NCBI GenBank assembly: GCA_948144175.1 | Contig: CANXME010001258.1 | Location: 1,907,001-1,971,000 of the forward strand | DNA length: 64,000 bases | Source: Closterium sp. NIES-65 | Taxonomy: Eukaryota > Streptophyta > Zygnematophyceae > Desmidiales > Closteriaceae | Direction of reading: 5' to 3' | In this document: piece by piece, positions 21,546 through 33,245 of the stretch | Layout: every line of letters starts with the position of its first letter | Position numbering within the stretch: position 1 is the first letter of the stretch | The notes under the pieces: model-generated | What the model saw: only the letters and a program-made list of their open reading frames with translations | What the model was told of the DNA's origin: nothing | Databases searched by the model: none | Translations under genes and position numbers: made by a program

Positions 21546-22507
21546 ATGGCAACACAGAAAGAAAGAAGCTCGTCTACAGGATCTCCCGGCATTACTCCTA
21601 CTCCACCGCCAGCCTTTGGACTGCAGACAGAGGAAGGCACAGCTCAAAGACCAGCTGTTGAGTCTACTGAAACCCCTGCGAATCAAGCAACCGGCTTCAG
21701 CCCAAGCATGATGGAGAAGTTCTTCTCCTTCATGTTGTTCTACGAACAACACCAACAAGCGACACGTGCACAGTCAAACAATAGCGGCAATAACAATGGA
21801 CTCCCATGAGTCTTGACGGCTCATATTTTGTACGCGGGAATCAGCAGCCTACCTTCGCACTGTATGAGCCTCAACGCGGCTCTGTCAGCTTCATGCCGAT
21901 TCGACTCCCACCTCAAGAAACGAAGACACTGGATGCACTTCAGTTGCAGTCACAACTTGCACATGTACTGAAACTGCAAACATCAACACCATTTGACGGG
22001 AAGAACTTCTATACCTGGTCCTTCAAATTCGAGCTGACGATGGGCGCTCAAATTTTTGGCTTCTTTGACGGCTCCCTGCCATATCCAACGCACGGGATAT
22101 AGTACGGCAAACAGCAGTACACATACTAGTCATTGATGGAGTACACCATACTCCTGTGAAACTTAACGGCAAACGAGCAGCAGAACATCCGAACTTATCG
22201 CGAATACGGTAACTCTACCGAACTCGTGTACAATCATCTGAAGAACCTGTATCGAGCAAACGACAGCGTGAATCAGAGTGGTCTCATGGCGCAATTGGCA
22301 ACAGTTCAGATGCAACGCGGCGAAAAGGGAATGGCTTATATTAGTCGCTGCCGTGGTCTACGAGACAGACTCCTTCGGTGCGGCGGGGCACTATCCGAAG
22401 ACGCCTTCATTTCTGTCATCATCTCAGGCCTTGGTCCTCAGTGGCGCTCCACCCGGGCCATTCTTCGAGCCCACGGAAGACTCTCCGAAGCAAACCTCTG
22501 CGCATAA
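21546..22507 (+). pseudogene. H: Gag region
   Basis: It begins MATQKERSSSTGSPGITP at 21546. A core follows with TSTPFDGKNFYTWSFKFEL, then ATVQMQRGEKGMAYISRCRGLRDRLLRCGG near 22300-22390. This is the same layout as the Gag of A. It is in several frames. Confidence 0.75.
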
Positions 22508-22929
22508 ATTCATGCCGAGCAACAAGATATGGACCTACATGAAGAACGACACAAGAACAAAGCATCAGTACCAGAGTTTGCCTTTCACACTCAGCGGCGC
22601 AACAACAACCGACAATACGAGAACCAAACACGAAGATACGTACCACCGTTCTCTCATCTCTGCCGAACGTCAGGCACACTCGCGTTCACTGCCCGAATCA
22701 ACAGCAATCGACACCACCACCACGTCAACTTCGACCTTCAAGTAGTCAAGTGGCCTCCACACATCCACATCCTTCCAACCAGGCACCGCCTTCAACGACA
22801 ATGTCACAACCTGCAGGAGGAACAAGAAACATCATATGCTGCATGACAAGAACGGACTCCTAGATCACTTGTTCACCACCGACTTACTCACCAGAAGAAC
22901 TCCTCGATGAAAGCACGCCTCGTCGCGAA

Positions 22930-24700
22930 TTGCTGGAACCAAATCCGACGTACGCAGCCATTGCTCAGAGCGAATTGTCCGGCCAAGACACTTGGTTCTT
23001 AGACAGCTACTGCGGACAACACATATGCTCTTCAAATCGCTTCATTCAGCGGGAACGACGCCTCAACCGAGAAGTCGTGATAACCGTCGCCAACAACCAG
23101 AACCTGCGCACACGACGACAATGAGTAGTTCAACTTCAGTCCCGCGAGACTAACGTCGTCTTACAGATGTCGAAGGCTTTGATTGCAGAAGGACCGGGCT
23201 ACAACTTACTCAGCGTCAGTCAACTCATGGCAAAAGGAATTCATCTTGAAGCTGACAGCACCACTCATGAATTCAAGCTGTACAACGGGAAGGGCGGACT
23301 TTACATCGGGAAAGCAGTCCTGAAGAACAACGTTTTTGTCCTCGATTTTGTCCCAGATCAAGGAACTGCTGACAGCGTCGCGATCGTCAACTTCACCACT
23401 TGGTCGCACCCACCAGATCTCGACCCAGACTTCAGCCCCGGAGGCTTCTAGTACTCGCACACTATACCTGAAGCAGAACGGAGATGGGCGTTGGCGGTAA
23501 TTCAACAAACAATAGAGGTAGCAGCAACATCGGCAGCAGAAGAGACAACAGCAGTAGCAGCGACATTGGCAGAAGCAGAAGCAACAACAATAGCACCAGC
23601 ACCAATTGCCAACTCTTCATCAGCATCAACTCCTGTCAATGATACCACATCGACTCCCACTCCACGCGACGTCCACAAAAGTACCAACATCACCGCAAGC
23701 TTCTACTCCAACTCCGACCTGTACAGACGTTCACCTGGACATCGCGCCAACAAATCGCTGTGGCATTAAAGGTTAGGACATCCTAACAACACGACACTGA
23801 ACAACACGATAAGAGCAGGAGTTCTCGACAAAGATTCGCTACTCTTACCAGACGGCAGAGAACTTCAACAAGTTTGTGGAGCCTGCTTTACCTGTCCCGA
23901 AGCCGACTTACCTCATCATCCATTCGTTTCTCACCACAACCCAAGCGCGCCAGCATACGCACCAATGGAGAAGGTTTACAGCAACATACTATATATCCGC
24001 GAAAGCGGACAAGGAGCATACAACTACGTAATCACATTCATCGATGCCGCCACCAAATACGTCTAGCACCTCAACCTTCAGAGTCGCGACATGGCCTTCA
24101 AAGCCTTCGTCGACTAGCTCCCAGTAGCAAAAAGGGAATCAGAGGAGTGAAGCTGAAAAGTTTTCGGTCAGACGGGGGAGGAAAATACCAGTCATAGAGG
24201 TTCAAGCTATACCTGGCTGAGAGAGGCATCAAGCGACTCATCTCTCTTCCTTACGCTCATCAAAAGCAAGGCGTGGCAGAAAGGATGAACAGGACTTTCC
24301 AGAACACCCAGCGCAAGCTGCTACGTAGCACGCGACTACCCAACCATCAATGGCCTTAGGCGATGGACCACGATGTGCTGCTGTACAACTTGCTTTCGTC
24401 ATCCTCGCTACCAAACAACGCATCACCGCATCTGCAGTGGACATGAATACTGGGCAACACAAGAATGCTACGAATTTTTTTATGCATGGTACATTACCGA
24501 CCCCACACTGCACAAGCCAAGCGATTCTCACAACGCACACAGTGGGGGCTACACCTGGGCATCGAAAAACATTACAACGCGAGGAAGATTTTCTACGTCC
24601 ACTCGAAGGGAACACTAGCAGCACGTGACGTGATTTTCTACGAACGACTCACTCTCCAAACGTACCTGGACAACTTGGCAGCTGAACGAGACCTCACGGT
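22930..24700 (+). pseudogene. H: protease and integrase region
   Basis: Protease-like pieces (DTWFLDSYCGQHICSS; GPGYNLLSVSQLMAKGIHLE) are followed by a Glu/Ala-rich segment and integrase pieces from about 23765 (HPNN histidine region, CGACFTCPEA, FIDAATKYV) to about 24650. It is broken into several frames. Confidence 0.7.
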
Positions 24701-24989
24701 TGGCTTCCGTGGCAACCAGGCCTTCGCTTCCCTAGCGGATGAGGCTGATTGGGATGAGCAAAACGTGGAGGGAGCATCGGAGGAAGCTAGACCTCTTCCC
24801 TACTGCTCGGTACCCGTTTCTATGGACAACAACCCTCGCGAAAGCATCAACGCCGAATTCTACTACAACTTCGCCGACAATGGTTATGTTACGCCCCACC
24901 CGGTCAACGCCAACATTTCAAAACGCATAGGCCCCAATTTCTTACCCAATCCAGAAGCAAGAGACGAAGAAGTCTATCCTGAGGATCCA

Positions 24990-25673
24990 AGTCTTCCCCG
25001 ACGCACACAGAGTGGGCTGCAGATTCTCGGTCTCGTCACTGCAGTCCATGGAGCATCGCCGCCGCGAGAGCCTACTACAGTTCAGCAGGCTCTTGGGGGG
25101 AGAGCACAGGGAGTTAAAGGTGCTGGAAAACAGAAACACTTGGAAGATAGTACCCATCAGAGTGGCACACAACAAAACCATACTCACGGGAAAATGGGTC
25201 TTCAACGTGAAGACGAAAGCTGGCGGAAAAATTGACAAATTCAAAGCACGATGGGTCATGCGTGGCTTCGACCAAGAGCACGGACAAGACTTCACCGAGA
25301 CTTTCGCGCCAGTCAGCCGACACACCTCTCTACGAATCCTCCTCGCGATAGCCACGATGAAGCGGAAGAAGCTTCAGCAAATCGACGTGGCCAATACGTT
25401 CCTCTACGCTCCCGTCGATGCAGAAATTGTCGTTGAACAACCGCACTGTTTTGTCATAGACCCTAATCAAGTCTGTCAGCTACTGAAGTCTCTGTACGGC
25501 ATCAACCAAGCTTCGATTAATCCGCATCGGCTTTCAGCAACTACCACACGACCAGGGAATGTACAAACTCACGAAGGAAGCCAAGTACATCATGCAGATC
25601 GTGTATGTAGACGACTTGCTCTACATAGGCTCCACCGACAGCATCACCGTCTGGTTTGAAGGGGAGCTGCAAC
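24990..25673 (+). pseudogene. H: reverse transcriptase (5' part)
   Basis: This carries ILTGKWVFNVKTKAGGKIDKFKARWVMRGFDQEHGQDF, then TFAPVSRHTSLRILLAIA, QQIDVANTFLYAPVDAE, LLKSLYGINQAS and YVDDLLYIG. The sequence breaks off where I is inserted. Confidence 0.85.
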
Positions 25674-25799
25674 TGTCAAACTTATATGCTATAGTCTGTG
25701 TAGGCTGTAGTGGGGTAGAAAATATGGGGTACAACACTTCTAGGTTTTCCTACTTGTACCCACCTGTTTCCTAGTGCATTCATTCCTCGTTCTTTCACA
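25674..25799 (+). repeat. 5' LTR of element I
   Basis: This is TGTCAAACTTATATGC...TTCTTTCACA, 126 bp. It is the same size as the 3' LTR with about five differences. Confidence 0.93.
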
Positions 25800-26746
25800 T
25801 GGTATAGAGCAGTTTCCCTAGTGGGAACGTTTCCTAGGGCCCACCACGATCGAAATTTTTTTTTTCCTGCCCGGAGCGCGCTTCGCTCCTGCCCGAGTCG
25901 CGCCCCGTGTGCCTACCCTCCCGTCGCGTCCCCTGCCCTTAGCGGCCCGTCGCGCTCTCTTACGGCCCCCCTAGCAGCCCCTCTCATGGCCCCTCGCGGC
26001 CCCTTCGCGGCTCCTTCGCGACCCCTACGCGGCCCTTCGTGGCCCCGCTCACGGCCCTTCGTGGCCCCTTCCGGCCCCTCGCGGCCCCTTCGTGGCCCCT
26101 CGCGGCCCCTTCTAGGCCCCGTCGCCGCCCTTTGCGGCCCCGTCACCGCCCTTCTCGACCCCGTCGCCGCACTTTGCGGCCCCTCGCGGCCCTTCTCGGC
26201 CCCGTCGCCACCCTTCGCGGCCCCTCACGGCCCCCTCTCGGCCCCGTCGCCGCCCTTCGGGGCTCCCTTCACGGCCCTTTGTGGCCCCTTCGCCGCCCTT
26301 AGCGGCCCCTTCTCGGCTCCTCCGCGGCCCCTTCTCGGCTCCCTCACGGCCCTGCCGCCCCGCCGTCGCCGCCCCTGCAGCAGCAGCCGTCGCCACCCCT
26401 ACGGCAGCAGCCGTCGCCGCCCCTGCAGCGGGAGCCGCCACCGCCGGTGCCGCCGACAGCAGCAGCCGCCGCCGCCACTATCGGGGCCACAGCGGCCGCA
26501 GCCGCTGACACCAGCGGCCGCCGCCGCCGCCGACAGCAGGGGCAGTCGCCGCCGTCCCGGCCCTGCCCTGCAGAGAGGAGCGGCACTCCTGTGCCGCCGT
26601 GTAGCGGCCCCGTCCCTGCCGGCGCGCCTCGGCCCTGCCCCACCATTTGCGGACCTCTACCCACCTGCCCTGGTAAGAGCACCGCCGAGCAGCGCCTCTA
26701 CTGTTGCTACTGCTGCTACTGTTGCTAGCCTGCTGCTGCTGCTGAC
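25800..26746 (+). repeat. I: leader with GC-rich minisatellite
   Basis: The primer site is at 25800. Bases 25930-26350 are variable tandem units around CTCGCGGCCCCTTCGTGGCC and GGCCCCGTCGCCGCCC. Bases 26355-26560 are GCAGCAGCCGTCGCC-type units. Gag starts at 26747. No sense open frame. Confidence 0.8.
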
Positions 26747-27980
26747 ATGGCTACCCCTAGCATTCTCACCTTTGATGCTGAGGGTCGGGCTGTCGACTTT
26801 GAGGTCTGGGTCGATGATCTACAGCTTTTCCTGCAGTGCGATAGGAAAGACGGTCTCTCACTGTTAGATCTCACGTCTGGCGCCTCTCCTGCCCCTACTA
26901 CCAATGCTGACAGCACTGTTCGCTCACAGTGGGCCATACGCGATGCTGCTGCCCGTCTTGCTGTCCATAGTCACTTGCCATCCACTGAGCGCGCGCACTT
27001 TAGTCAGTACAAGAGTGCTAAGACCTTGTACGATGCTGTAGTTGCACGCTACTCTTCCCCTGCCACTGCTGCCCTTAGCCGCCTCATGCTGCCGTACCTG
27101 TTCCCTGACCTCGCCGCCTTTCCCACAGTCGCTGACCTCATTACGCACCTTCGCACTAGTGACACCCGCTACCGCGCTGCGCTTCCTGCTAAGTTCTGCG
27201 CCAAGAACCCCCTCACCATGTACATCACCCTCTACTACATAGTCACCCGGCTCCCTGACTCCCTTCGCTCGGTCAGGGACCACTTCCTCTATGTTTGCCC
27301 CACTACACTCACCATTCACCTCCTCGAGGAGCGGCTCCTGGCAGCTGAGAAGAGTATAGTCGCTGTAGGAGCCTCTCGTGGTGACCCTCGCTCCCCCTTC
27401 TTTGAGGGGTGCTCCCCCTCCCCCCTTTTGCCCTATGTTACCTTTGCTGCTGCCGTCAACTTCGTTGGCACCGAGTCGGTCGGCGCTGCGTCTACCCCTA
27501 GCGGGAGACGCCGCACCGGCAAGGGCAAGGGGGGCAAGGGCGCTGGAGGAGCCGGTGGAGGTGGCGGTGAAGGCGGCGGAGGGGGTGGGGGTGGCGGTGG
27601 GAGTGGTGGTGGGGGTGGGGGCTTCGGTGGCAGCGGTGGAGGCGGAGGCGTTGGCGGCGGTGGCGGTGGGAGCGGAGGAGGTGGAGGAGGCGGCGGTGGC
27701 GGCGGTGGCGGAGGTGGTAGCGGCGGCGGTGGAGCTGGTCGGAGTGGCTCTGCGCAGCGGGGCGGCTTCGGAGGTGGTCAGCGCCAGCAGCAGCAGCGCA
27801 CTCGTGAGACCCCGCCCCCCCAAGCAGCTTCGTGAGTGGCACGCTGCTCGTCAGAGGGGTGGGGGTGTTGGTCCCTGTGCCTACGTCCTGCGTACCGGCG
27901 ACCGCACTGATGAGCCGTGCGGTGGCCCGCACACCATCCAGCGCTATTTCGGCCGCCTGACGGACGCTTGGCGTCTCTAG
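26747..27980 (+). pseudogene. I: Gag with glycine-rich tail
   Basis: This begins MATPSILTFDAEGRAVDFEVWVDDLQLFLQ and is close to the Gags of B and D. It has a Gag core, a Lys/Arg patch (GRRRTGKGKGGKG), a long polyglycine tail, then LREWHAARQ and a Cys/His region near 27880-27950, in a different frame from the first part. Confidence 0.85.
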
Positions 27981-28199
27981 TTTCTTGACGCTACTGAGAT
28001 CCCCCGCTGGGGCGAGCTGCTTAGGTCGGGGGTTGCTATCTTTGATCTGGATTATGATGCTATTCTTGCTGCCATGTATGTTACCTGTGTGTTCCGCCTG
28101 ACCCGGGCATTGAGGCTGCTGCTCTAGGTGCTGGTGAGGCTGCTGCTCTAGGTGCTAGTGCGTCTGCTGCCCCAGGTGCTGGTGAGTCTCCTCTCTCAG

Positions 28200-29372
28200 G
28201 TACCACGTCGGCTCAGGCCTTACACACCTTCACCCTTGACTCGGGTGCTTCCCGGTCTTTCTTTCGAGACCGCACCACACTCACGCCGCTTCGTCGGCCA
28301 GTTGCGGTCTCCCTGGCAGACCCCTCTGGGGGTCCTATCGTTGCCCACTTCTCCACTGTCTTACCGTGTCCAGCGGCCCTTTCTGGCACCCTGTCAGGTC
28401 TTTACCTCCCCTCGTTCTCTACGAACTTGGTGAGTAGTGATGATCTACAGGATGGGGGGGTTGACCAGTTCACTCCTCCGAGTCAGCGGGTGACCCACTG
28501 TACGTGTGCTCGGACGGGCCGACACTTGGCCACGTTTACCCGTCAACCGGGGTTGAGCCTGTACACAATGACTACTTAGTCTCCTCCGGCTACTGAGTCT
28601 GGTCAGGTAGCTGCGTCGGGTCAGGTGTTTGCTGCAGCGTCCAGGTCTCGTCTCCAGTCCAACCGGACCCTCCTCTGGCACCACCGCCTTGGTCACCCCT
28701 CCCTGCCTCGTCTCCGAGGCATGGCCTCCCATTACCTTGTCTCTGGTCTCCCCCAGTCCCTCCCTCCCCTCCCTCCGGGGCCTGCCCCTACCTGCGTTCC
28801 CCGCGTCGAGGGGCGGCAGCACGCCGCTCCTCACTCCTCCGAGTTCCCTCCAACAGAGGCTCCGCTGCAGACACTTCACCTGGACATGTGGGGCCCCATC
28901 CGCGTCCGTGGCCAGAGTCACAAGTGTTACTTCCTGTTGGTGGTCGACGACTACTCGCGTTACACCATGGTCTTCCCCTTGCGCAGCAAGGGTGAAGTCA
29001 CTAAGGTGTTGATCGACTGGATCCGCGCAGCTCGTCTCCAGCTCAGAGAGAGTTTTGGCTCGGACTTTCCTGTTCTGCGTCTGCACTCGGATAGAGGCGG
29101 AGAGTTTTCCTCTGACCTTTTGCGAGCCTTCTGTCGTGCACAGGGCATTCGCCAGACCTTCACGCTTCCGGCCTCTCCACATCAAAATGGGATTGCTGAG
29201 CGCCGCATTGGCATGGTCATGGACGTCGCTCGTACGTCCATGATCCATGCGGCTGCTCCCCATTTTCTGTGGCCATTCGCGGTTTAGTACGCGGCGCATC
29301 ACATCAACAATCAGCCCCGGGTCTCCTTGCCGGAGACGTCCCCTACTCTGCGGTGGACGGGGAAGGTTGGCG
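28200..29372 (+). pseudogene. I: protease and integrase region
   Basis: A protease-like segment runs at about 28200-28440. The integrase follows from about 28625, with WHHRLGHPSLPRLRGMA, MWGPIRVRGQ, VVDDYSRYTMVFPL, LHSDRGGEFSSDLL and HQNGIAERRIGMVMDVARTSM. It ends at the captured host segment; the family's next block (FVRDLSADKLSP) resumes at about 29691. Confidence 0.85.
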
Positions 29373-29377
29373 TTGCG

Positions 29378-29690
29378 GCGCAATCTCTTTTACAACTCAT
29401 AACAACACCCTTTCATTTGGGTCATGCCTTGTCGCAAAGATCCTCTTCTCCTCTGGAACAATAGGAGAGCTCTTTCAATTACTTCATACATCTTACCTTC
29501 CCACACGGCATGTTGAGCTCAGGATGGGTGGTGGTGGCGATAAGAACATGGGCTCCCTCCTCGCGAAGCTCCTCTGGAATGCCAGCAGCGGCCCGCAACA
29601 CACGTTTGTCAATGGAGACAGGCTTGAGCAGGCCGAGAGAGCTGAAGGGAACGGACGAGCAGGCATGAGCAGAGAGGGAACACAAAGTGG
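29378..29690 (-). other. Captured host gene segment: one exon with both splice borders
   Basis: This segment of about 313 bp is foreign to the copia family: C, D and F have only some 35 bp of integrase sequence here. On the minus strand it reads as intron-exon-intron. A pyrimidine-rich tract ends TTCCCTTCAG (29642-29651), then comes a 145-bp open exon (29497-29641), then GTAAGA (29491-29496) and an AT-richer tail. The exon encodes LLKPVSIDKRVLRAAAGIP and HVLIATTTHPELNMPCGK and ends at a codon boundary. I do not recognise the gene. It lies antisense to the element. Confidence 0.65.
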
Positions 29691-31380
29691 GAGCTTTTGT
29701 CCGCGACTTGTCTGCGGACAAGCTCTCCCCCCATGTTGTTCCCTGCGTCTTCCTTGGCTTCCCCCTGACGCGCCTGGTTGGCAGTTTTACAACCCCACCT
29801 CGCGCCGTGTTATGTCCTCCTAGGACGTCACGTTTGACGAGTCGGATCCGTACTACCGTCTCTTCCCCTACCGCACTGCGCCCCTCCCCCCGCCGCCGCT
29901 CTTCCTCGCGCCAGGTCCCCCCCCCCCGGTAGACCCCCTCCCTCCTCAGGGTCCTGCCCCCTCAAGTGTGTCCCAGGTAGACGCGGTCGAGCCTGTCGAG
30001 GTAGCTGTTGACTCTGGTGCTATTAGGGGTGCTGAGCCTACGGGTGCTGAGAGTGGGGGTGCTCAGCCTGGGGGTGCTGAGACTGGGGGTGCTGAGCCTG
30101 GGGGTGCTGAGACTGAGGGTGTTGAGTCTGGGGGTGCTGAGCCTGGGGGTGCGGAGCCTGAGGGTGCTGGGCGTGCTCGTGTGGAGTCTGGCGGTACTGG
30201 GTCTGGAGGTCCCTCAGATGCTTTGTCCCGGCGGGAGCTACCCTCACCAGAGGAGCTGCGCGAGTGGTTTGCTCAGCACTGGAGCCGTGTTGCTGGAGCT
30301 GGAGGTGCTGATGGCGCTGGAGGTTCTGCTGCTACTGAGGGTGTTGGTGCCACGGGTCCCAGAGGTGCTCGTACTGGAGGTACTGGAGCTGCTGGGCCTG
30401 GTGGTGCTCCTTGTGCTTGAGCTGCTGGCGGTGCTTCTTGAGCAGGTGCTGCTGGAGGTACTCGAGCTGTGGCTGTTGAGTCTTCCGGTGGTCCGACAGG
30501 AGCTGGAGCTGCTAGGGGTGTTGGCTCTGGAGGTGCTGCTGGCGCTGGCGCTGGAGGTGCTGCTGGCGCTGGCGCTGGTGCTTCTGAGGGTGCTGGAGTT
30601 GGCCGTGCTGCAGCTAGGGGTGCTACTGGTGCTGGTGCTATCCCTGCTGGCTCTGGAGGCGCTGCGCGGCCGTACTTCGTTCCGCTCCTTGAGCAGGTTC
30701 TTCGTCTCCCGCCTTCCGCTGGTCCTGCTCCTTCCTTAGAGTGTCCGCCACCTGTCCAGTTTGAGTTGCAATTACAGCCCGCCTCCCCACTGCCTGCTCC
30801 CTCTCCCTACACTAGTCCTACTGGAGGTCTTGCTGAGCGTCTTGAGCCTGCGTCTCGTCCTGCGTCGCCTGTTCGTATTGCTCGCACTAGTAGTTGTGTT
30901 CCGAGTCCGCGTCCTCCTGCGGTCCCAGGCAAACTCCAGATGGCACTGCGTCCTTCCACTGCTCCACTGCGTGTCCCGTTGCCGTCTCCTCCAGAGTCCT
31001 CTCTTCCTATTCTTGCTGACCCAGAGTCTAATTCTCTTCGTGCTGCCAGTCCTACTGTCACGCGTCTTCTGGCGACTGTTGTCACTGACCCTTCCTTTGA
31101 GTCCACTGTTGCGTCTGCCCTAGTCGCTGAGCTTGTCGACTTTGCTGCTCGCTGTCGTCTAGACTACGTCGCTAGTCTTGTTGCTGAGTCTGAGTCTGTC
31201 TGTCCTCCGTCCGTCGGGGATGAATGTGCTCTTAGCACGGACGTCCTTGAGGACAGGCAAGAGTTCCAGTGTTTTGCTACTGCTTTGCCTCATCTCGTGT
31301 CCATGCTGATTGCCCCTAAGGGAGACCCGGATGCACCAGACATCCCGACTCCTCGATCGTACGCTGAGGCGATCGAGGGT
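29691..31380 (+). pseudogene. I: integrase C-terminus and repeat-rich linker
   Basis: After FVRDLSADKLSPHVVPCVFLGFP the linker runs to RT. Bases 30015-30190 are tandem 15-bp units, GGTGCTGAGCCTGGG with variants, encoding GGAEP-type repeats. ELPSPEELREWFAQHWSR comes next near 30235, then an Ala/Gly-rich segment, a Pro/Ser-rich part and TVTRLLATVVTDPSFES near 31050. The same order is seen in C, D and F. Confidence 0.75.
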
Positions 31381-31407
31381 CCCTACTCCTCATAGTGGCA
31401 GTCAGCC

Positions 31408-32922
31408 ATGGACGCAGAGATGGCTTCCTGGAAGTCCACAGGCACCTACGTTGTCGAGGTTCTCCCACCTGGGGCAAACATCGTCAGTGGCATGTGGATT
31501 TTCAGGGTGAAGCGGCCGCCGGGTTCTCCGCCTGTCTTCAAGGCGCGTTACGTGGCTCGAGGCTTCAGTCAGCGGCAGGGAGTTGACTACTTTCAGACCT
31601 TTTCTCCCACCCCGAAGATGACCACTCTTCGGGTGCTGCTGCACATAGCCGCTCAGAACGACTACGAGCTTCACTCTCTTGACTTCAGCACTGCCTTCCT
31701 ACAGGGCAGCCTGCACGAGGAGACCTGGCTGCGCCGCCCACCTGGCTTCACTGGGTCGTTTCCCCCTGGTACCCAGTGGAGCCTCCGGCGGCCAGTCTAC
31801 GGTCTCCGCCAGGCGCCCCATGAGTGGCACGACACACTGAGGACTACACTTGTAGCTCTTGGGTTTGCTCCTTCTACTGCCGACCCGTCGCTGTTTCTAC
31901 GCACCGACACCTCTTTCTTGTCGTTCTACATCCTCGTGTACGTCGATGACTAGGTCTTTGCTACTGTTGACACTGCTGGACTCGCCCACGTGAAGTCCGA
32001 GCTGCAGAAGAGACACACGTGCACAGACCTGGGTGAACTGCGCAGCTACCTTGGCTTGCAGATCACCCGGGACAGAGCACAGCGCACCATTACCCTGACT
32101 CAGTCACACATGGTGCAGCAGGTCCTTCAGCGCCTCGACTTCACGTACTCTTCGCCTCAGGCCACTCCTCTGTCCACTCGCCACTCGCTCTCAGCTCTGC
32201 CTTCGGATGAGTTCGTAGAGCTGAGTGGCCCGTACCCAGAGCTTGTTGGCTGCCTCATGTACCTGATGACCTGCACACGACCTGACCTTGCATACCCTCT
32301 TAGCATCTTGGCACGCTATGTTGCTCCTGGGAGACACCGACCAGAGCACATGGCTGCAGCGAAGAGGGTGTTGCGCTATTTGTGCAGTACGTCGGGCATG
32401 GGGCTAGTGCTTGGAGGGCAGCGTCCAGTGGTCCTCACTGGTCACGCAGACGCTTCTTGGGCTGATGACCAGGCTACGCAGCGGTCGTCACAGGATTACA
32501 CCTTCAGCTTTGATTCCGGCTCTGTTTCGTGGTAGTCTACCCGCTCATCTTTTGTTCTCATCTCTAGCTGTGAGGGTGAGATCTATCCAGGGGCCATGGC
32601 TGCACAGGAGCTATGCTGGCTCACCTACCTGCTGACTGACCTAGGAGAGCCGCCTCGTTCTCCTCGATTTCAGTACGTAGACAACAAGGCCATGCTGGCC
32701 TTGTGTCGAGAGCACAGAGTGGAGCACAGAACGAAGCACATTGCTCTTCGCTACTTCCTTGCTCGTGAGTTGCAGCAGCGTTGTCAGCTGCGCCTTGCTT
32801 ACGTGGCCTCTCTAGCCAACACTGCAGATATCTTTACCAAGGCACTTCCGCCTTGTGATCATCAGCGCTTTTGTACGATGCTGGGTCTTGTGCCTACTTG
32901 GCCTCACTTGCTCACTTCTTGA
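31408..32922 (+). pseudogene. I: reverse transcriptase and RNase H
   Basis: RT motifs are GANIVSGMWIFRVKRPPGSPPVFKA, RYVARGFSQRQGVDYFQTF, LDFSTAFLQGSLHEE, VYGLRQAPHEWHDTL and YILVYVDD. These are followed by LGELRSYLGLQITRDRAQRTI, MTCTRPDLAYPLSILARYVAPGR, an RNase H with HADASWADDQATQRSS, and RTKHIALRYFLARELQQR to the stop at 32922. Confidence 0.9.
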
Positions 32923-33119
32923 CCTTGCTTGTACTGTGATCTGTCGATACCTGCACTTGCTTGTTTACCTTTATATATAATCTTGCATGTGAACTGGCCT
33001 TGTGGCCTTGAACTTGTGCTCGGAATGTGTGGTGACGTTGTGATCCACCCTGAGCTTACTGTGCTTTGCTTGACTGGTCTTGTGACCACTTGTTCTCCCC
33101 CACTTTGCCTATGGGGGTG
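32923..33119 (+). other. I: conserved 3' non-coding region
   Basis: This has the GGTGTGATCCACCCTGAGC-like block, GGTCTTGTGACC and the polypurine-tract hairpin CCCCCA-loop-TGGGGG (33098-33118) ending at the 3' LTR. Confidence 0.7.
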
Positions 33120-33245
33120 TGTCAAACTTATATGCTCTAGTCTGTGTAGGCTGTATTGGGGTAGATAATATGGGGTACAACACATTTAGGTTTTCCTACT
33201 TGTACCCACCTGTTTCCTAGTGCATTCATTCCTCGTTCTTTCACA
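33120..33245 (+). repeat. 3' LTR of element I
   Basis: 126 bp, TGTCAAAC...TTTCACA. It is followed by the target duplication GCAAC, after which element H resumes. Confidence 0.93.

Larger units (their letters stand above)
21045..25673 (+). mobile_element. Element H, left part: old Ty1/copia (fossil), split by I
   Basis: This is a plus-strand copia with its 5' LTR (to 21484), primer site, Gag, protease, integrase and most of RT. It is interrupted at 25673 by element I and resumes at 33246. The target duplication GCAAC (25669-25673 and 33246-33250) proves that I inserted into H. The coding region has about ten or more breaks. It is related to A and L. The 5' LTR and the visible piece of 3' LTR are clearly diverged, so this is one of the older layers. 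Confidence 0.9.
25674..33245 (+). mobile_element. Element I: full-length Ty1/copia insertion in H (fossil)
   Basis: This is a 7,572-bp element with 126-bp LTRs at both ends (25674-25799 and 33120-33245) and a perfect target duplication GCAAC. The primer site TGGTATAGAGC is at 25800. It has the full GC-rich-group layout: repeat-rich leader, Gag with glycine tail, protease, integrase, repeat-rich linker, RT, RNase H and conserved 3' non-coding region. The LTRs differ at about five positions (near 4%). There are roughly five to eight breaks. An exon-sized piece of a host gene is embedded in its integrase region (29378-29690). Confidence 0.93.

Noticed and set aside
25913-26441. Minus-strand frames rich in EGPRRGREG and AAAG repeats in I's leader
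   Set aside because: They are repeat-derived frames antisense to the leader of a recognised element.
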